From NCBI RefSeq assembly GCF_015140455.1, contig NZ_AP024094.1, forward strand, positions 868,001 to 932,000: a stretch of DNA of 64,000 nt, read 5' to 3'. Both the position numbers and the translations under genes were made by a program. Position 1 is the first letter of the stretch. Each line of letters begins with the position of its first letter. The stretch comes from Jeongeupia sp. HS-3. GTDB taxonomy: Bacteria > Pseudomonadota > Gammaproteobacteria > Burkholderiales > Chitinibacteraceae. This document shows positions 12,158 to 19,977 of this stretch, in pieces. The notes below the pieces were generated by a model. The model was not told where the DNA came from. It did not search any database and saw nothing but the letters and a program-made list of their open reading frames with translations.

Positions 12158-13174
12158 GGCTATGTATTCATTAGCTGTTGTACCCCCAATGCCTCGGCCA
12201 AACACAGCTGCGGCGTGATGCCCGAGCGGTAACGCTCCAGCATCCGCCGCCAGCCCAAATAATTCACCAAGTATCGCGTCGCCACACCGTGAAACCGCCG
12301 CATCCACTGCTTCAGCCTGCTGTCGTAGGCGTTAACGTTCTGGATATGAAACACCCCATCGACCCGCTGGCCGCGGCGCACATTGATCGCGCGGTGACGC
12401 AATCCGCTCGCCTTGGCGAAGGCGGCATACACCCCGGCACTGTCGGTGCACAGCATCGCGTCGGCATCGACCAACGGGCCGAGCACGGCGGCGATGTGTG
12501 CCGTATCCAATCGTGCCAGCTGGAAGTCGGCCGTCTGGCCACTGCGATCCCGCACCACCAACACCGGAATCTGCTCGGCATTGATGCCGCGCTTTTGCGC
12601 TACACCGCCACGTTGACGGCTGGGGCGATTGAGGTGGCGCTGGCCCTTGAACGATTCGAGGAAGAAGGTTTCGTCGGCTTCGACAATGCCGCCAAGATGC
12701 TCGGCTCGATGGTCAGCGACGGTGGCCAGGAAGCGCTGGCGCCAGCGCCAGGCGATGTTCTTGCCGATAGCGCATTGTGCTGCCGCCGCCTGCACTGACA
12801 GGCCATCGATTAGCGTTTGCGCGAAGCGCGCCCATTGTTCGCGCTGGCGCAGCCGCGCCAGCGGCGTGCCGGTGAGTGCATTGCAGGTCTTGCCACAGTG
12901 GCGGCAGCGAGAACGGGGCAAGCCATCGCTACTGCCCCAAGGGCGCAGTTCGGGCTGGTGGCAATGCGGACAATCGGACTGCGGATGCAGTTGTTGGATC
13001 AGGTTGGCCATGGCCTGGCGCGGGTCGCCGTGCTCGAGCTGCTGCTGCAACTGCTGGCGTTGGTACGGGTTTAGCCGAGCAAGCTTGGCTATCGATGGTA
13101 CGCATGGCGTCGCCCTCAAACACGCTACAGTGCTTGGGCTACGAGGGGTCGCAATAGTTTATGAATACAGAGCC
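12158..13174 (-). mobile_element. Complete IS1595-family insertion sequence with 8-bp target duplication
   Basis: The 1017-bp element starts with GGCTATGTATTCAT at 12158 and ends, read inward from 13174, with GGCTCTGTATTCAT, an imperfect terminal inverted repeat. The same eight bases TTTTTTAT lie on both sides (12150-12157 and 13175-13182), the duplication length known for IS1595 elements. A single transposase gene fills the element on the minus strand, with its stop codon inside the left repeat. Boundaries are read directly from the sequence and the family comes from the transposase. Confidence 0.95.
12160..13119 (-). CDS. IS1595-family transposase
   Basis: The 319-residue protein begins with a small helical region, then a zinc-ribbon (CPHC near residues 53-56 and CRHC about 20 residues later), followed by an ISXO2-like DDE/N domain. 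VEADETFFLES holds the first acidic residues and LCTDSAGVYAAF the second, and the Asn/His-containing LVNYLGWRRMLER closes the fold. The reading frame is uninterrupted and both element ends are present, so it may be functional. It lies opposite to the TCA operon. Confidence 0.92.
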   Translation of the reverse strand: MRATPCVPSIAKLARLNPYQRQQLQQQLEHGDPRQAMANLIQQLHPQSDCPHCHQPELRPWGSSDGLPRSRCRHCGKTCNALTGTPLARLRQREQWARFAQTLIDGLSVQAAAAQCAIGKNIAWRWRQRFLATVADHRAEHLGGIVEADETFFLESFKGQRHLNRPSRQRGGVAQKRGINAEQIPVLVVRDRSGQTADFQLARLDTAHIAAVLGPLVDADAMLCTDSAGVYAAFAKASGLRHRAINVRRGQRVDGVFHIQNVNAYDSRLKQWMRRFHGVATRYLVNYLGWRRMLERYRSGITPQLCLAEALGVQQLMNT

Positions 13175-13334
13175 TTTTTTATTGCTGACTTCAGTGCCGA
13201 GATTGCCTAGGCGCGTAACTAGTCCCGGTGTCCCGTGTCGAGCCGGCATGGCCGCGAGTTCGCAAGGATGAAATAATGAAATCTGGCAGACTATGTAGCT
13301 GCAACCTCAATTTAGGAACCGTAAAGGCCCAGGC

Positions 13335-14149
13335 ATGCCGGTGCTGCAAGCAGAAAATCAAAAGCAAGACCCGGATGCGGTACCCCGGCCTATCTACGCT
13401 TTGCTCATTTCCATTCTGTCTGCCCGCTGGGAGCTACCCCGGCATCGCCACCGGAAAGCGCAACTGTTATTCCCTGTCGCCGGCGTGCTCACTTGTGAGA
13501 CCGACGATGGGCTTTGGATGGCTCCACCGCATTGCGCGGTGTGGATACCCGGCGATACCTTTCATAGCGTACTAGGACTTGAGCAGGCCAAAGGCTATTG
13601 CCTGTTTGTGGAACCCGAGCATGCGCGCAGCTTGCCAACGACCTGTTGTACCCTGGCGGTTTCCCCGCTGCTGCAAGAGCTGTTACAGCGGACGGTGGAG
13701 TGCCCGAGCGCTATGCCATCCATGGGCCGGATGCGCGCAGGGTCGCCGTCTTGCTTGATGAACTGGCCGCAGCGCCACGCGAGCAGATTCATTTACCAAT
13801 GCCACAACATGCTCGGCTGCGTGATATCGCCGCCAACATGATGGCCAATCCTGGCGCACGAAGTAGCGTGAGCGAATGGGGCGCACGCGTTGGCATGAGT
13901 GAGCGCACCCTGAGCCGTCTGGTGCGCAACGAGACAGGCATCAGCTTCGGACAGTGGCAACGGCAGTTGCATATTCTGCTGGGTTTGCAGCGACTGGCGC
14001 AGGGCGAATCCGTAGAAGCCGTGGCCTTGGCTTTAGGCTACGAAAGCGCCAGCGCCTTTATCCGCATGTTCAAAAAAGCCGTTGGGCAATCACCGGGGCG
14101 TTTCCTCGCTGAGCGGCGAATGCCGCTGGCCGTCGTCCCGGCCGGCTAA
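13335..14149 (+). pseudogene. AraC-family transcriptional regulator interrupted by a frameshift
   Basis: Two overlapping frames together make one AraC-type regulator of about 271 residues. The first frame (13335 to about 13702) encodes a cupin sensor domain (ELPRHRHRKAQLLFPVAGVLT, with AVWIPGDTFHSV), ending in SPLLQELLQRTVE. The second frame (from about 13703 to 14149) continues with ERYAIHGPDARRVAVLLDEL and a double helix-turn-helix (WGARVGMSERTLSRLV and ALALGYESASAFIRMFKKAVGQSPG). Loss of one base near 13701-13703 explains the break. Whether this is a real mutation or a sequencing error cannot be told here. Its target may be the gene at 14488. Confidence 0.85.
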
Positions 14150-14409
14150 GGCATCACACCGCATGGCGCGGGTCGCGGGGAGGCGGGTTTCCTGGCCCGT
14201 GGCCGCCGAGCGTTCGCGTATGGCGCACACAGCTTGCCCCGGATCATCCCTGGCTCTGCCTGATGTGCTGTCTGGCCGCGAGAGGGCGTTGGGCTGGTTG
14301 GGCATTTTTGTCGCGACTGGTGAGGGGTAACGGCTCAGGGCAGGGGTGTGGGCGGGCAGAGGGGGGCTTCGGCAGTCTGTTATGTCAGTTTGTCTGGAAT
14401 GGTCAATCA

Positions 14410-14437
14410 AGTGTCCATATTGGCCAATGCGGACACT
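14410..14437. promoter_or_regulatory. Large palindromic operator candidate upstream of the 14488 gene
   Basis: The outer arms AGTGTCC (14410-14416) and GGACACT (14431-14437) are perfect inverted repeats, and the core ATTGGCCAAT (14419-14428) is itself a perfect palindrome. Only two symmetric base pairs fail to match in 28 bases. No T-tract follows, so it looks like a protein-binding site and not a terminator. It lies about 50-80 bases before the 14488 start. The stretch 14150-14409 holds no gene that I can support. Confidence 0.6.
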
Positions 14438-14451
14438 GTGTAAGGCGATTA

Positions 14452-14466
14452 TGATAATGATTCTTA
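14452..14466 (+). promoter_or_regulatory. Fur-box-like site
   Basis: TGATAAT-G-ATTCTTA matches the 7-1-7 Fur heptamer model TGATAAT-N-ATTATCA at 12 of 14 positions, with the left half perfect. It lies 21 bases upstream of the proposed ATG at 14488, where it would overlap the promoter or transcript start. Iron control of the downstream gene is an inference from this match. Confidence 0.55.
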
Positions 14467-14487
14467 TTTGATGACGTCTTGCGAGAT

Positions 14488-14904
14488 ATGACCATGCACT
14501 TTGATTCCACCCATTTCCCCATTGTCTGGATGCAGCAGCAAGCTTCCGCCACCACAAGCACGATCGAACCGTTCGAACATCTTGACCAGCTGCTCAGCCG
14601 CCAACAGGCCTTCGTGTTTGTCACCACCGATATGCCGGGCGCGCCTGAAGCAGACTCTGAGCAAGGTCGTGCCTCGCTTAAACAGGCTTCCTTGTGGATG
14701 AAACAGAACAAGCCAGCCATCCGCAAATGGATCAAGGCCTCCATCGTGATCGTGCCGGATAGCACACGACGCGTCGAAGTGGATGCATTTTCCGAAACGT
14801 TCGAGAAGTTCTGGGGCTATCCGCTACTCAGCCGCGCTTCGCAGCAAGAAGCCTTGGTCTTGGCTGAATCCTTGCTGGTGGTTTCGACTGCCGGCGTAGC
14901 TTGA
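14488..14904 (+). CDS. Unknown 138-residue cytoplasmic protein under a Fur-like site
   Basis: I do not recognise this family. The protein is soluble, with no signal peptide or membrane helix. It contains EHLDQLLSRQQAFVFVTTDMP, then ASLWMKQNKPAIRKWIKASIVIVPD and EVDAFSETFEKFWGYPLL. The strand-helix pattern suggests a small alpha/beta protein in which residue changes would be sensed or bound, but that is speculation. ATG 14488 is chosen over a TTG at 14479; ATG 14494 is also possible. Its promoter region carries a Fur-like box and a 28-base palindrome, and a broken AraC regulator lies upstream, so an iron- or metallophore-linked role is plausible but unproven. Confidence 0.75.
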   Translation: MTMHFDSTHFPIVWMQQQASATTSTIEPFEHLDQLLSRQQAFVFVTTDMPGAPEADSEQGRASLKQASLWMKQNKPAIRKWIKASIVIVPDSTRRVEVDAFSETFEKFWGYPLLSRASQQEALVLAESLLVVSTAGVA

Positions 14905-14948
14905 AACGGCAGCGCTTGATGAAGCACGGGACTGAAATCCCGGGTGAT

Positions 14949-15437
14949 TTACCGGTGGCTTAGGTACGGGAGCAGGCATTGCCAAGCATCGAGTTTGTTT
15001 GCCAGCGGCATCGTATGCGCAGGGCTGGACGACGGCAGTGCCAGGCTGGCTAGTCCGGATGGGATCAGCCTGGCCCCTAGCCGGTAAGCGGTCTGGCCGT
15101 TGAATGCCACCGCTTCGAGCCTTGGCAGCGTTTCGATCAGGGTGACAAGCGGGTTGGCTTCGATCTCGCGCAGCGCCTGATCAAGACTGCCGCGGCGCGT
15201 GGCGCTGCCGATCACATCCCATAGCCCGACACCGTGCCGTAACAAGGCCGCCAATCGCTCGTCGTAGGGCAGGGTGTCGAGTGTTACGCCGGTCAGTTTG
15301 GCCATGATCGGCCAGAACGCATTGCGAGGGTGAGCGTAGTAGGCCTGGGCGGCGAGCGAGGCATCGCCGGGCAGGCTGCCGAGGATCAGGAGGCGGGTAT
15401 CGGTCGCGGTGACGGGGGCGAGACTGGTTTTTAGCAT
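14949..15437 (-). CDS. DNA-deoxyinosine (hypoxanthine) glycosylase, uracil-DNA glycosylase superfamily
   Basis: This 162-residue protein matches family 6 of the uracil-DNA glycosylase superfamily, which removes hypoxanthine from deaminated adenine in DNA. The N-terminal LILGSLPGDASL (about residues 16-27) and YYAHPRNAFWPIM (33-45) are the active-site segments with the conserved Asn, GLWDVIGSATRRGSLD follows, and the C-terminal LPSSSPAH is the DNA-intercalation loop. Length agrees with the family. It is a single gene on the minus strand, divergent from the small transcription unit at 15.5 kb. Confidence 0.85.
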   Translation of the reverse strand: MLKTSLAPVTATDTRLLILGSLPGDASLAAQAYYAHPRNAFWPIMAKLTGVTLDTLPYDERLAALLRHGVGLWDVIGSATRRGSLDQALREIEANPLVTLIETLPRLEAVAFNGQTAYRLGARLIPSGLASLALPSSSPAHTMPLANKLDAWQCLLPYLSHR

Positions 15438-15483
15438 GCCGTTGTAAGAAGGTGGTGAAGATAAGTGTGATTTGTTCTGTAGT

Positions 15484-15513
15484 TTTACGCTCTATTTTTT
15501 GCAAAAATATAGG
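15484..15513 (+). promoter_or_regulatory. Candidate sigma-70 promoter of the 25-codon transcription unit
   Basis: TTTACG at 15484-15489 and TATAGG at 15508-15513 are separated by 18 bases in an AT-rich stretch that stands out from its surroundings. Transcription would begin near 15520 and run through the small ORF to the terminator at 15672, giving an RNA of about 150 bases. Confidence 0.45.
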
Positions 15514-15542
15514 TAATAAAACTACGGATCAAAGGGCAAATC

Positions 15543-15620
15543 ATGCGCAAGCTACTCAAGAAAATCGAACGCAAGGCTCAAAACATGCTGGAGCAACACT
15601 ACAGCCATCTGTTCCGCTGA
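15543..15620 (+). CDS. Putative 25-residue basic amphipathic microprotein
   Basis: ATG at 15543 opens a 25-codon frame ending with TGA at 15618-15620. The peptide is strongly basic at the N-terminus (MRKLLKKIERKAQ) and ends EQHYSHLFR; the hydrophobic and basic residues would fall on opposite faces of one helix. A purine-rich AAAGGG lies about 8 bases before the ATG. A promoter-like sequence and a strong terminator bracket this frame alone. I know of no described function. A noncoding RNA that contains this frame by chance is the alternative. Confidence 0.5.
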   Translation: MRKLLKKIERKAQNMLEQHYSHLFR

Positions 15621-15636
15621 ACCAGCCGATGACACG

Positions 15637-15673
15637 TAAAAAAGCCACCGAAACCGTTCGGTGGCTTTTTTAT
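15637..15673. terminator. Bidirectional intrinsic terminator
   Basis: GCCACCGAA (15644-15652) pairs with TTCGGTGGC (15657-15665), preceded by an A-run and followed by seven T residues. It can end the 25-codon unit on the plus strand and the chemoreceptor gene on the minus strand, whose stop lies at 15692. Confidence 0.9.
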
Positions 15674-15691
15674 TGCGCGGTGCTGATCCGA

Positions 15692-17488
15692 TCAGGTCTT
15701 GATCAGCTCGCTGGCATCAAAGCCCAGCCGTAGCCCGCCCCAATGGCGGCCGCCTACGTGAATCGGCAGATCGAGTTCGGTCATGATTTCACCGGTATCG
15801 CGTACATAGGTTTGCAGCAGGAAGCGTTGGGTATTGCGCGCCGCACGCAAACCGGCCGGATCGTTGAAGATCCGTTTGTCACGGCTATTGAGCAGGTCCA
15901 CCGCCAAGTCGCCGGTGGCGGGTTTGGAATACCAGCTGTTGTGCGTGGCGCCGTAGCCGTTGGTGTCGGTCGCCAGCGAGAACTTGCCGCCGCTGGTTTC
16001 GCGTACCAGTGCGTCATACAAGGGCTGGATTTCGGTCTCGAAGATCGTATCGTAGCTGGTGCGGAATTTGGGCGGTTTGGTGCCGGCGATCGGCTGATAA
16101 TGCTGGTCGAATATGTCGATACCGCGCTGGCCAAAGGTTTCCAGCTTGGCCGCGATCTGGTCGCGATAGCGGCCGGCGCGCTGGATGGCGGCATCGAGTT
16201 CGCCTTGGCCGACGATAAAGCGGCCTATCATTTCCTGCACTTTTTCGGTGGCGCTCGACAGGTCTTGCGAGGATTGCGCCGAGCGCGTCATCCGCTCGTT
16301 CACCGCCAGTGAAAGCTGATGAATTTCCGAGACATTGGCATTGACGGTGTTGTTGGCCTCGGTGAACTCCTCCAGTGTCGCTGCGATACCGATCAGCGCA
16401 TCGCTGGTGGCCTCGAAATCGCTCATCATCTTGGCGAACTGCCCCGATGCCTTGGAGACCACCGAGTGGGTGAGTTTGGCATCGTGGGTGATTTGCGTTG
16501 TCTCGGCCTGCGTTTCAGCGACCTGGCTCAGCATGCTGTCGATATCGTGCGAGATATTGTCGGTGGCAACGTGGACTTTCTCGGCCAGCTTGCGCACCTC
16601 GTCGGCGACGACCGCGAAACCGCGTCCCGCCTCACCGGCGCGGGCGGCTTCGATCGCGGCATTGAGCGCCAGCAGATTGGTCTGCCCCGAGATTTCCTTG
16701 ATCAGGTCAACAATGGTCTTGATGCTGGCCGAGCGCTGATTCAGCCCGTCGACGGTGTTGTTGAAGTTTTCGATCTTGGCGGTGATCGCGTTGATGCGCT
16801 CGGTCACATCCTGCAGCTCGGCGTATGAGGCGTGTGCCAGCACCAGATTCTGGCTGGTGGTTTCGGCGATGGCCTGGGTGCGTTGCGAGACGTGATTGAT
16901 GCCGCTGGTCGTGGCGTTGCTGGCCTCGACGACGCCTTGTGCCAACTGATCCTGCTGCTTGGTCGATGTCGCCGAATCCTTGATGTTTTTCATGGATTTG
17001 GCCGCGTCCAGTGCAATGCCGACCGTCATCGATTGCACGCTGGCGATGGTGTCTCGCTGTCGCGCCAGAAAGCGGTTGCAGGTGGTGGCGAGTGTGCCGA
17101 TTTCATCACAGGTGATGACCGGGATATCGACCGACAGATCGCCTTCGCCGCTGGAAACCTCGGTAAATACCGTGGTGATGCGCTGAATCGGCCGAACGAT
17201 CCAGTAGTTGAAATAGAAAAACTGCACGGTGACCAGCAACAGCATGAGCGCCAACATGATCCAGCTGACCATCTGGATCGTATCGAACGGGGCCAGCAAG
17301 GCATTGCTGGCGGCCGCATCGAGGCGCAGGTCGCCGGCGACATCGACAAACTGGCGCTCTGCGCCGTAGGCAACCAGCAGCGTTACCAAGGGCAGCAAGG
17401 CAAACAGATACAGGAAAGCAAATTTGCGCCCCAGCGTCGGCAAGACGTGGCGCTCCAGCGCGGTATGAAACCCGGTCGTACCACTCAT
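15692..17488 (-). CDS. Methyl-accepting chemotaxis protein with a C-terminal cytoplasmic sensor-like domain
   Basis: The 598-residue chemoreceptor has two membrane helices (about residues 22-42 and 75-98) separated by only about 30 periplasmic residues, then a HAMP linker ([10 protein letters not shown]), and a signalling hairpin tip with the conserved [21 protein letters not shown]. About 140 residues follow the signalling domain, with CACHE/PAS-like motifs [19 protein letters not shown] and [12 protein letters not shown]. The sensor therefore seems to be inside the cell. Start ATG 17488 has GAGAAG directly upstream; an in-frame alternative lies at 17530. The ligand is unknown. Confidence 0.9.
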   Translation of the reverse strand: MSGTTGFHTALERHVLPTLGRKFAFLYLFALLPLVTLLVAYGAERQFVDVAGDLRLDAAASNALLAPFDTIQMVSWIMLALMLLLVTVQFFYFNYWIVRPIQRITTVFTEVSSGEGDLSVDIPVITCDEIGTLATTCNRFLARQRDTIASVQSMTVGIALDAAKSMKNIKDSATSTKQQDQLAQGVVEASNATTSGINHVSQRTQAIAETTSQNLVLAHASYAELQDVTERINAITAKIENFNNTVDGLNQRSASIKTIVDLIKEISGQTNLLALNAAIEAARAGEAGRGFAVVADEVRKLAEKVHVATDNISHDIDSMLSQVAETQAETTQITHDAKLTHSVVSKASGQFAKMMSDFEATSDALIGIAATLEEFTEANNTVNANVSEIHQLSLAVNERMTRSAQSSQDLSSATEKVQEMIGRFIVGQGELDAAIQRAGRYRDQIAAKLETFGQRGIDIFDQHYQPIAGTKPPKFRTSYDTIFETEIQPLYDALVRETSGGKFSLATDTNGYGATHNSWYSKPATGDLAVDLLNSRDKRIFNDPAGLRAARNTQRFLLQTYVRDTGEIMTELDLPIHVGGRHWGGLRLGFDASELIKT

Positions 17489-17592
17489 CTTCTCGATCCC
17501 CTCAGTGAAACACACAAGCGTGGCACTCACGTTAGCGTGTGACTGTTTTCTTATATTTATATCGACCCTCGCGGGCCGAACTTGAGTGATGG

Positions 17593-18006
17593 TTAGGCGG
17601 ACAGCGCGGCTTGCAGGTGTTCGAGCGACAGATGCCAGCGTGCCAGCATATGGCGGAACACGGCGAGTTCGACGGCGCTGAAATCATCGTCAGCCTTGGC
17701 GATGTCGAGCGCGATGGCGGCGACCAGAACGCGTTTCTTCGGGTCGTCGACGGTATCGAGCAGGTCGTCGATGCGTTCGCGATCAATCAGCTTGATCGTG
17801 CCATTTTCGTCGGCCTCGTCGGAGATGTCGTTACAGTAGTCCTGAACGACGTCGATAAAGCGCTTGCGGGTGATGCCGAGCACTTCATAAACGCGCAGAT
17901 GTTCCAGCTCATCGAGCTCTTCCGGGTCGAAGTTGCCGTCACACATCATCTGCAGAACCAGCAAACGCGCCATCGCCTCTGGGCTGTTGGTCGAATATTT
18001 TTTCAT
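17593..18006 (-). CDS. TerB-like protein
   Basis: The 137-residue acidic protein has the TerB/DjlA-like pattern of two helical repeats, each with a conserved acidic cluster: [21 protein letters not shown] (about residues 14-34) and [23 protein letters not shown] (about 98-121). TerB-fold proteins bind metal ions and occur in tellurite-resistance and stress loci, but stand-alone copies have no defined job. Its ATG overlaps the stop of the upstream thioesterase gene in ATGA form, so the two are probably translationally coupled. Confidence 0.75.
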   Translation of the reverse strand: MKKYSTNSPEAMARLLVLQMMCDGNFDPEELDELEHLRVYEVLGITRKRFIDVVQDYCNDISDEADENGTIKLIDRERIDDLLDTVDDPKKRVLVAAIALDIAKADDDFSAVELAVFRHMLARWHLSLEHLQAALSA

Positions 18007-18440
18007 TTTTTCATCCTTTGTAAGGTCAGTGCCTCGTGAAACGCATCGGGCACTGGAACTGCTTTTCGTATGCCGTAATCGAAAAATGCCAGATTGGTCT
18101 TCGCTTGGGCAACCAATCTCTCATCTGTGCACACTTCGTAATACAGATCGAAGCTGGTTCGCTCGAAATCCGTAGCTGTAAGCTTGATCGTTAAAATGTC
18201 ACCGACAAACGCTTCGCTGCGAAATGCAATCAAAGCATCACTCTGGATCAGCCCTGGACGATCGGCGCTGCCAAGCTCGTCAAAACCCAAAAACTGCAAG
18301 AACTGCAGGCGTGCTTCGTGCAGTAACCCGAGCAAGGCCTGATTGGCCAGGTGGCCGCCATAGTTGATGTCGGTGATCCGCACCGTGAGCCGGGTTTGAA
18401 AATCGACGTGTGCCGGCAGGCTCAATTTCAGACGGGGCAT
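18003..18440 (-). CDS. Acyl-CoA thioesterase, hot-dog fold (4HBT/FadM-like)
   Basis: The 145-residue protein has the hot-dog signature FQTRLTVRITDINYGGHLANQALLGLLHEAR (about residues 14-44), in which the Asp/Asn-Tyr-Gly-Gly-His segment matches the 4-hydroxybenzoyl-CoA thioesterase active site. It probably hydrolyses an acyl-CoA thioester; the chain is unknown. A longer frame extends to 18701, but the residues before ATG 18440 look non-coding and family members begin just before the first beta strand. The stop overlaps the terB-like start by four bases. Confidence 0.83.
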   Translation of the reverse strand: MPRLKLSLPAHVDFQTRLTVRITDINYGGHLANQALLGLLHEARLQFLQFLGFDELGSADRPGLIQSDALIAFRSEAFVGDILTIKLTATDFERTSFDLYYEVCTDERLVAQAKTNLAFFDYGIRKAVPVPDAFHEALTLQRMKK

Positions 18441-18555
18441 GGTGCCGCGGGTTCCGCAGAAGTAGTGGCGTTCCAGTGTATGCGTGCCCTCCGGGGGCCG
18501 CAATGGGGGCTGTTCTGCTAGACTTGCTACAGGCTCACACGGAAGGGAGACTGCC

Positions 18556-19005
18556 ATGTACGAACGCATTTTGGTGCCGGTTGACGATAGCGAAACCAGC
18601 GCTGCCGCATTGCTTGAAGTGGTGAAGGTGGCCTGCAGCCAGCAGTCGAAGGTGAAGATCGTGCATGTGATCGATCTTGCCCAGTTTGCCTGGAGTGCCA
18701 ACGAGTTCCTGGACGTGCCGCAATTGCAGGAGGCGCTGCGCCGCTCGGGTCAGCGTGTGCTGGATCAGCAGAGCGAAACCCTCAAGGCCGCCGGTGTCGA
18801 TGTCGAGGCCGAATTGCTGGAGGCCTGGGGCGGTAACCTCGCGCGCGCCATCGTCGACGACGCGACCAAGTGGCAAGCGGAGCTGATCGTGATGGGGACG
18901 CACGGTTACGGTGGTTTGACACATATGTTGCTCGGCAGTGTGGCCGAAGGCGTGATGCATGTGACGCCGGTGCCGGTGCTGCTGGTGCGGGCCAAGGCTG
19001 AATGA
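18556..19005 (+). CDS. Universal stress protein (UspA family)
   Basis: The 149-residue protein opens with YERILVPVDDSETS, the family N-terminus with the Asp that contacts ATP, and ends with the ATP-binding pattern GTHGYGG followed by nine residues to GS (about residues 115-130). It is therefore the nucleotide-binding class. Start ATG 18556 has the strong ribosome site GGAAGGGAGA. Its TGA overlaps the ATG of the next gene, suggesting coupling. USPs act in the cytoplasm during starvation or oxidative stress, and the exact cue here is unknown. Confidence 0.92.
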   Translation: MYERILVPVDDSETSAAALLEVVKVACSQQSKVKIVHVIDLAQFAWSANEFLDVPQLQEALRRSGQRVLDQQSETLKAAGVDVEAELLEAWGGNLARAIVDDATKWQAELIVMGTHGYGGLTHMLLGSVAEGVMHVTPVPVLLVRAKAE

Positions 19006-19862
19006 GTATGGCGGACAGCCGGTTGCGCGTTGACGATCATGCTCGTGACGCGGCTGGCCTGACCTACGTCTATCCGGTGGTGTCACGCCGGGCTGGCGGC
19101 GTCTCGGTCGGGATCAACCTGAATCCGAACAACGCCTGCAACTGGCGCTGCGTTTATTGCCAGGTGCCGGATCTGCAGCGTGGCGGCCCGCCCGCCATTG
19201 ATCTGGATCGGCTTGAGACCGAACTCGGCGGCTTGCTTGAGGATGTCGTTCACGGCGACTTCATGCTCAAGCGGGTGCCAGAAGGCGCGCGGCGACTGAA
19301 TGATGTTGCTTTCTCCGGCAACGGCGAGCCCACGATGAGCCCGGAGTTCGCCGCCGCCATCGCGCGGGTCGGGGCAGTGCTGGCGCGGTTTGACCTCATC
19401 GGCAAAATCAAGCTGGTGTTGATCACCAACGGCAGCCAGCTCTACAAGCCGGCGGTGCAAGATGCCGTGGCGGCGATGGCGACGCTGGGTGGTGAGATCT
19501 GGTTCAAGCTCGATCGCGCCCCGCAGGATGGATTCAGCGCGGTTAATCAGGTGCAGCTTAAAGCCGCATCGGTGCGCGCGCATCTGGCGGCGGCCGCCAG
19601 CCTTTGTCCGACGTGGGTGCAAACCTGCATGTTCGCCACCGATGGCATCTTGCCGGACGAGGCGAACGTGAGCGCTTATCTGGACTACCTGGCAACGTTA
19701 CGCACCGAAGGCATTCCGTTGCAGGGGGTGCTGCTTTACGGCTTGGCGCGACCCTCCATGCAGCTGGAGGCGCCGAGGCTTTCCGCTGCCCCGGCCGAGT
19801 GGATGCAGGCGCTGGCGGCAAGAATCGAAGCGATGGGGCTGCCGGTGCGACTCAGTCTTTGA
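19002..19862 (+). CDS. Radical SAM protein of unknown function
   Basis: The 286-residue protein carries the canonical CxxxCxxC cluster motif in CNWRCVYCQ (about residues 47-55) preceded by VGINLNPNNA, and NDVAFSGNGEPTMSPEF (about 100-116), which is the SAM-binding GGEP-like strand in GNGEP form. ITNGSQL is a further radical SAM strand. No extra C-terminal cluster or RNA-binding domain is evident. It resembles uncharacterised radical SAM enzymes near wyosine and MoaA-like types, but the substrate cannot be read from the sequence. It is coupled to the upstream USP gene by ATGA overlap. Confidence 0.85.
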   Translation: MSMADSRLRVDDHARDAAGLTYVYPVVSRRAGGVSVGINLNPNNACNWRCVYCQVPDLQRGGPPAIDLDRLETELGGLLEDVVHGDFMLKRVPEGARRLNDVAFSGNGEPTMSPEFAAAIARVGAVLARFDLIGKIKLVLITNGSQLYKPAVQDAVAAMATLGGEIWFKLDRAPQDGFSAVNQVQLKAASVRAHLAAAASLCPTWVQTCMFATDGILPDEANVSAYLDYLATLRTEGIPLQGVLLYGLARPSMQLEAPRLSAAPAEWMQALAARIEAMGLPVRLSL

Positions 19863-19924
19863 GTTGCAAGCAGATGTGGTGATTTCATTTGCCGCCCCAC
19901 TTTTGCCTGAGCCGGACATCCAAA

Positions 19925-19950
19925 CAAAAAGCCCCGCTGCGGGGCTTTTT
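19925..19950. terminator. Intrinsic terminator, probably bidirectional
   Basis: AAAAAGCCCCGC pairs with GCGGGGCTTTTT across a minimal loop. It ends the usp/radical SAM operon and, in the other direction, the HTH gene at 19978-20298. Confidence 0.9.
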
Positions 19951-19977
19951 GTTGAGCATTTGATCGATCAGTGTGGC

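Noticed and set aside
13228-13575. Plus-strand frame overlapping the start of the AraC pseudogene.
   Set aside because: Cys-rich translation without family features; it overlaps the well-supported cupin domain in another frame.
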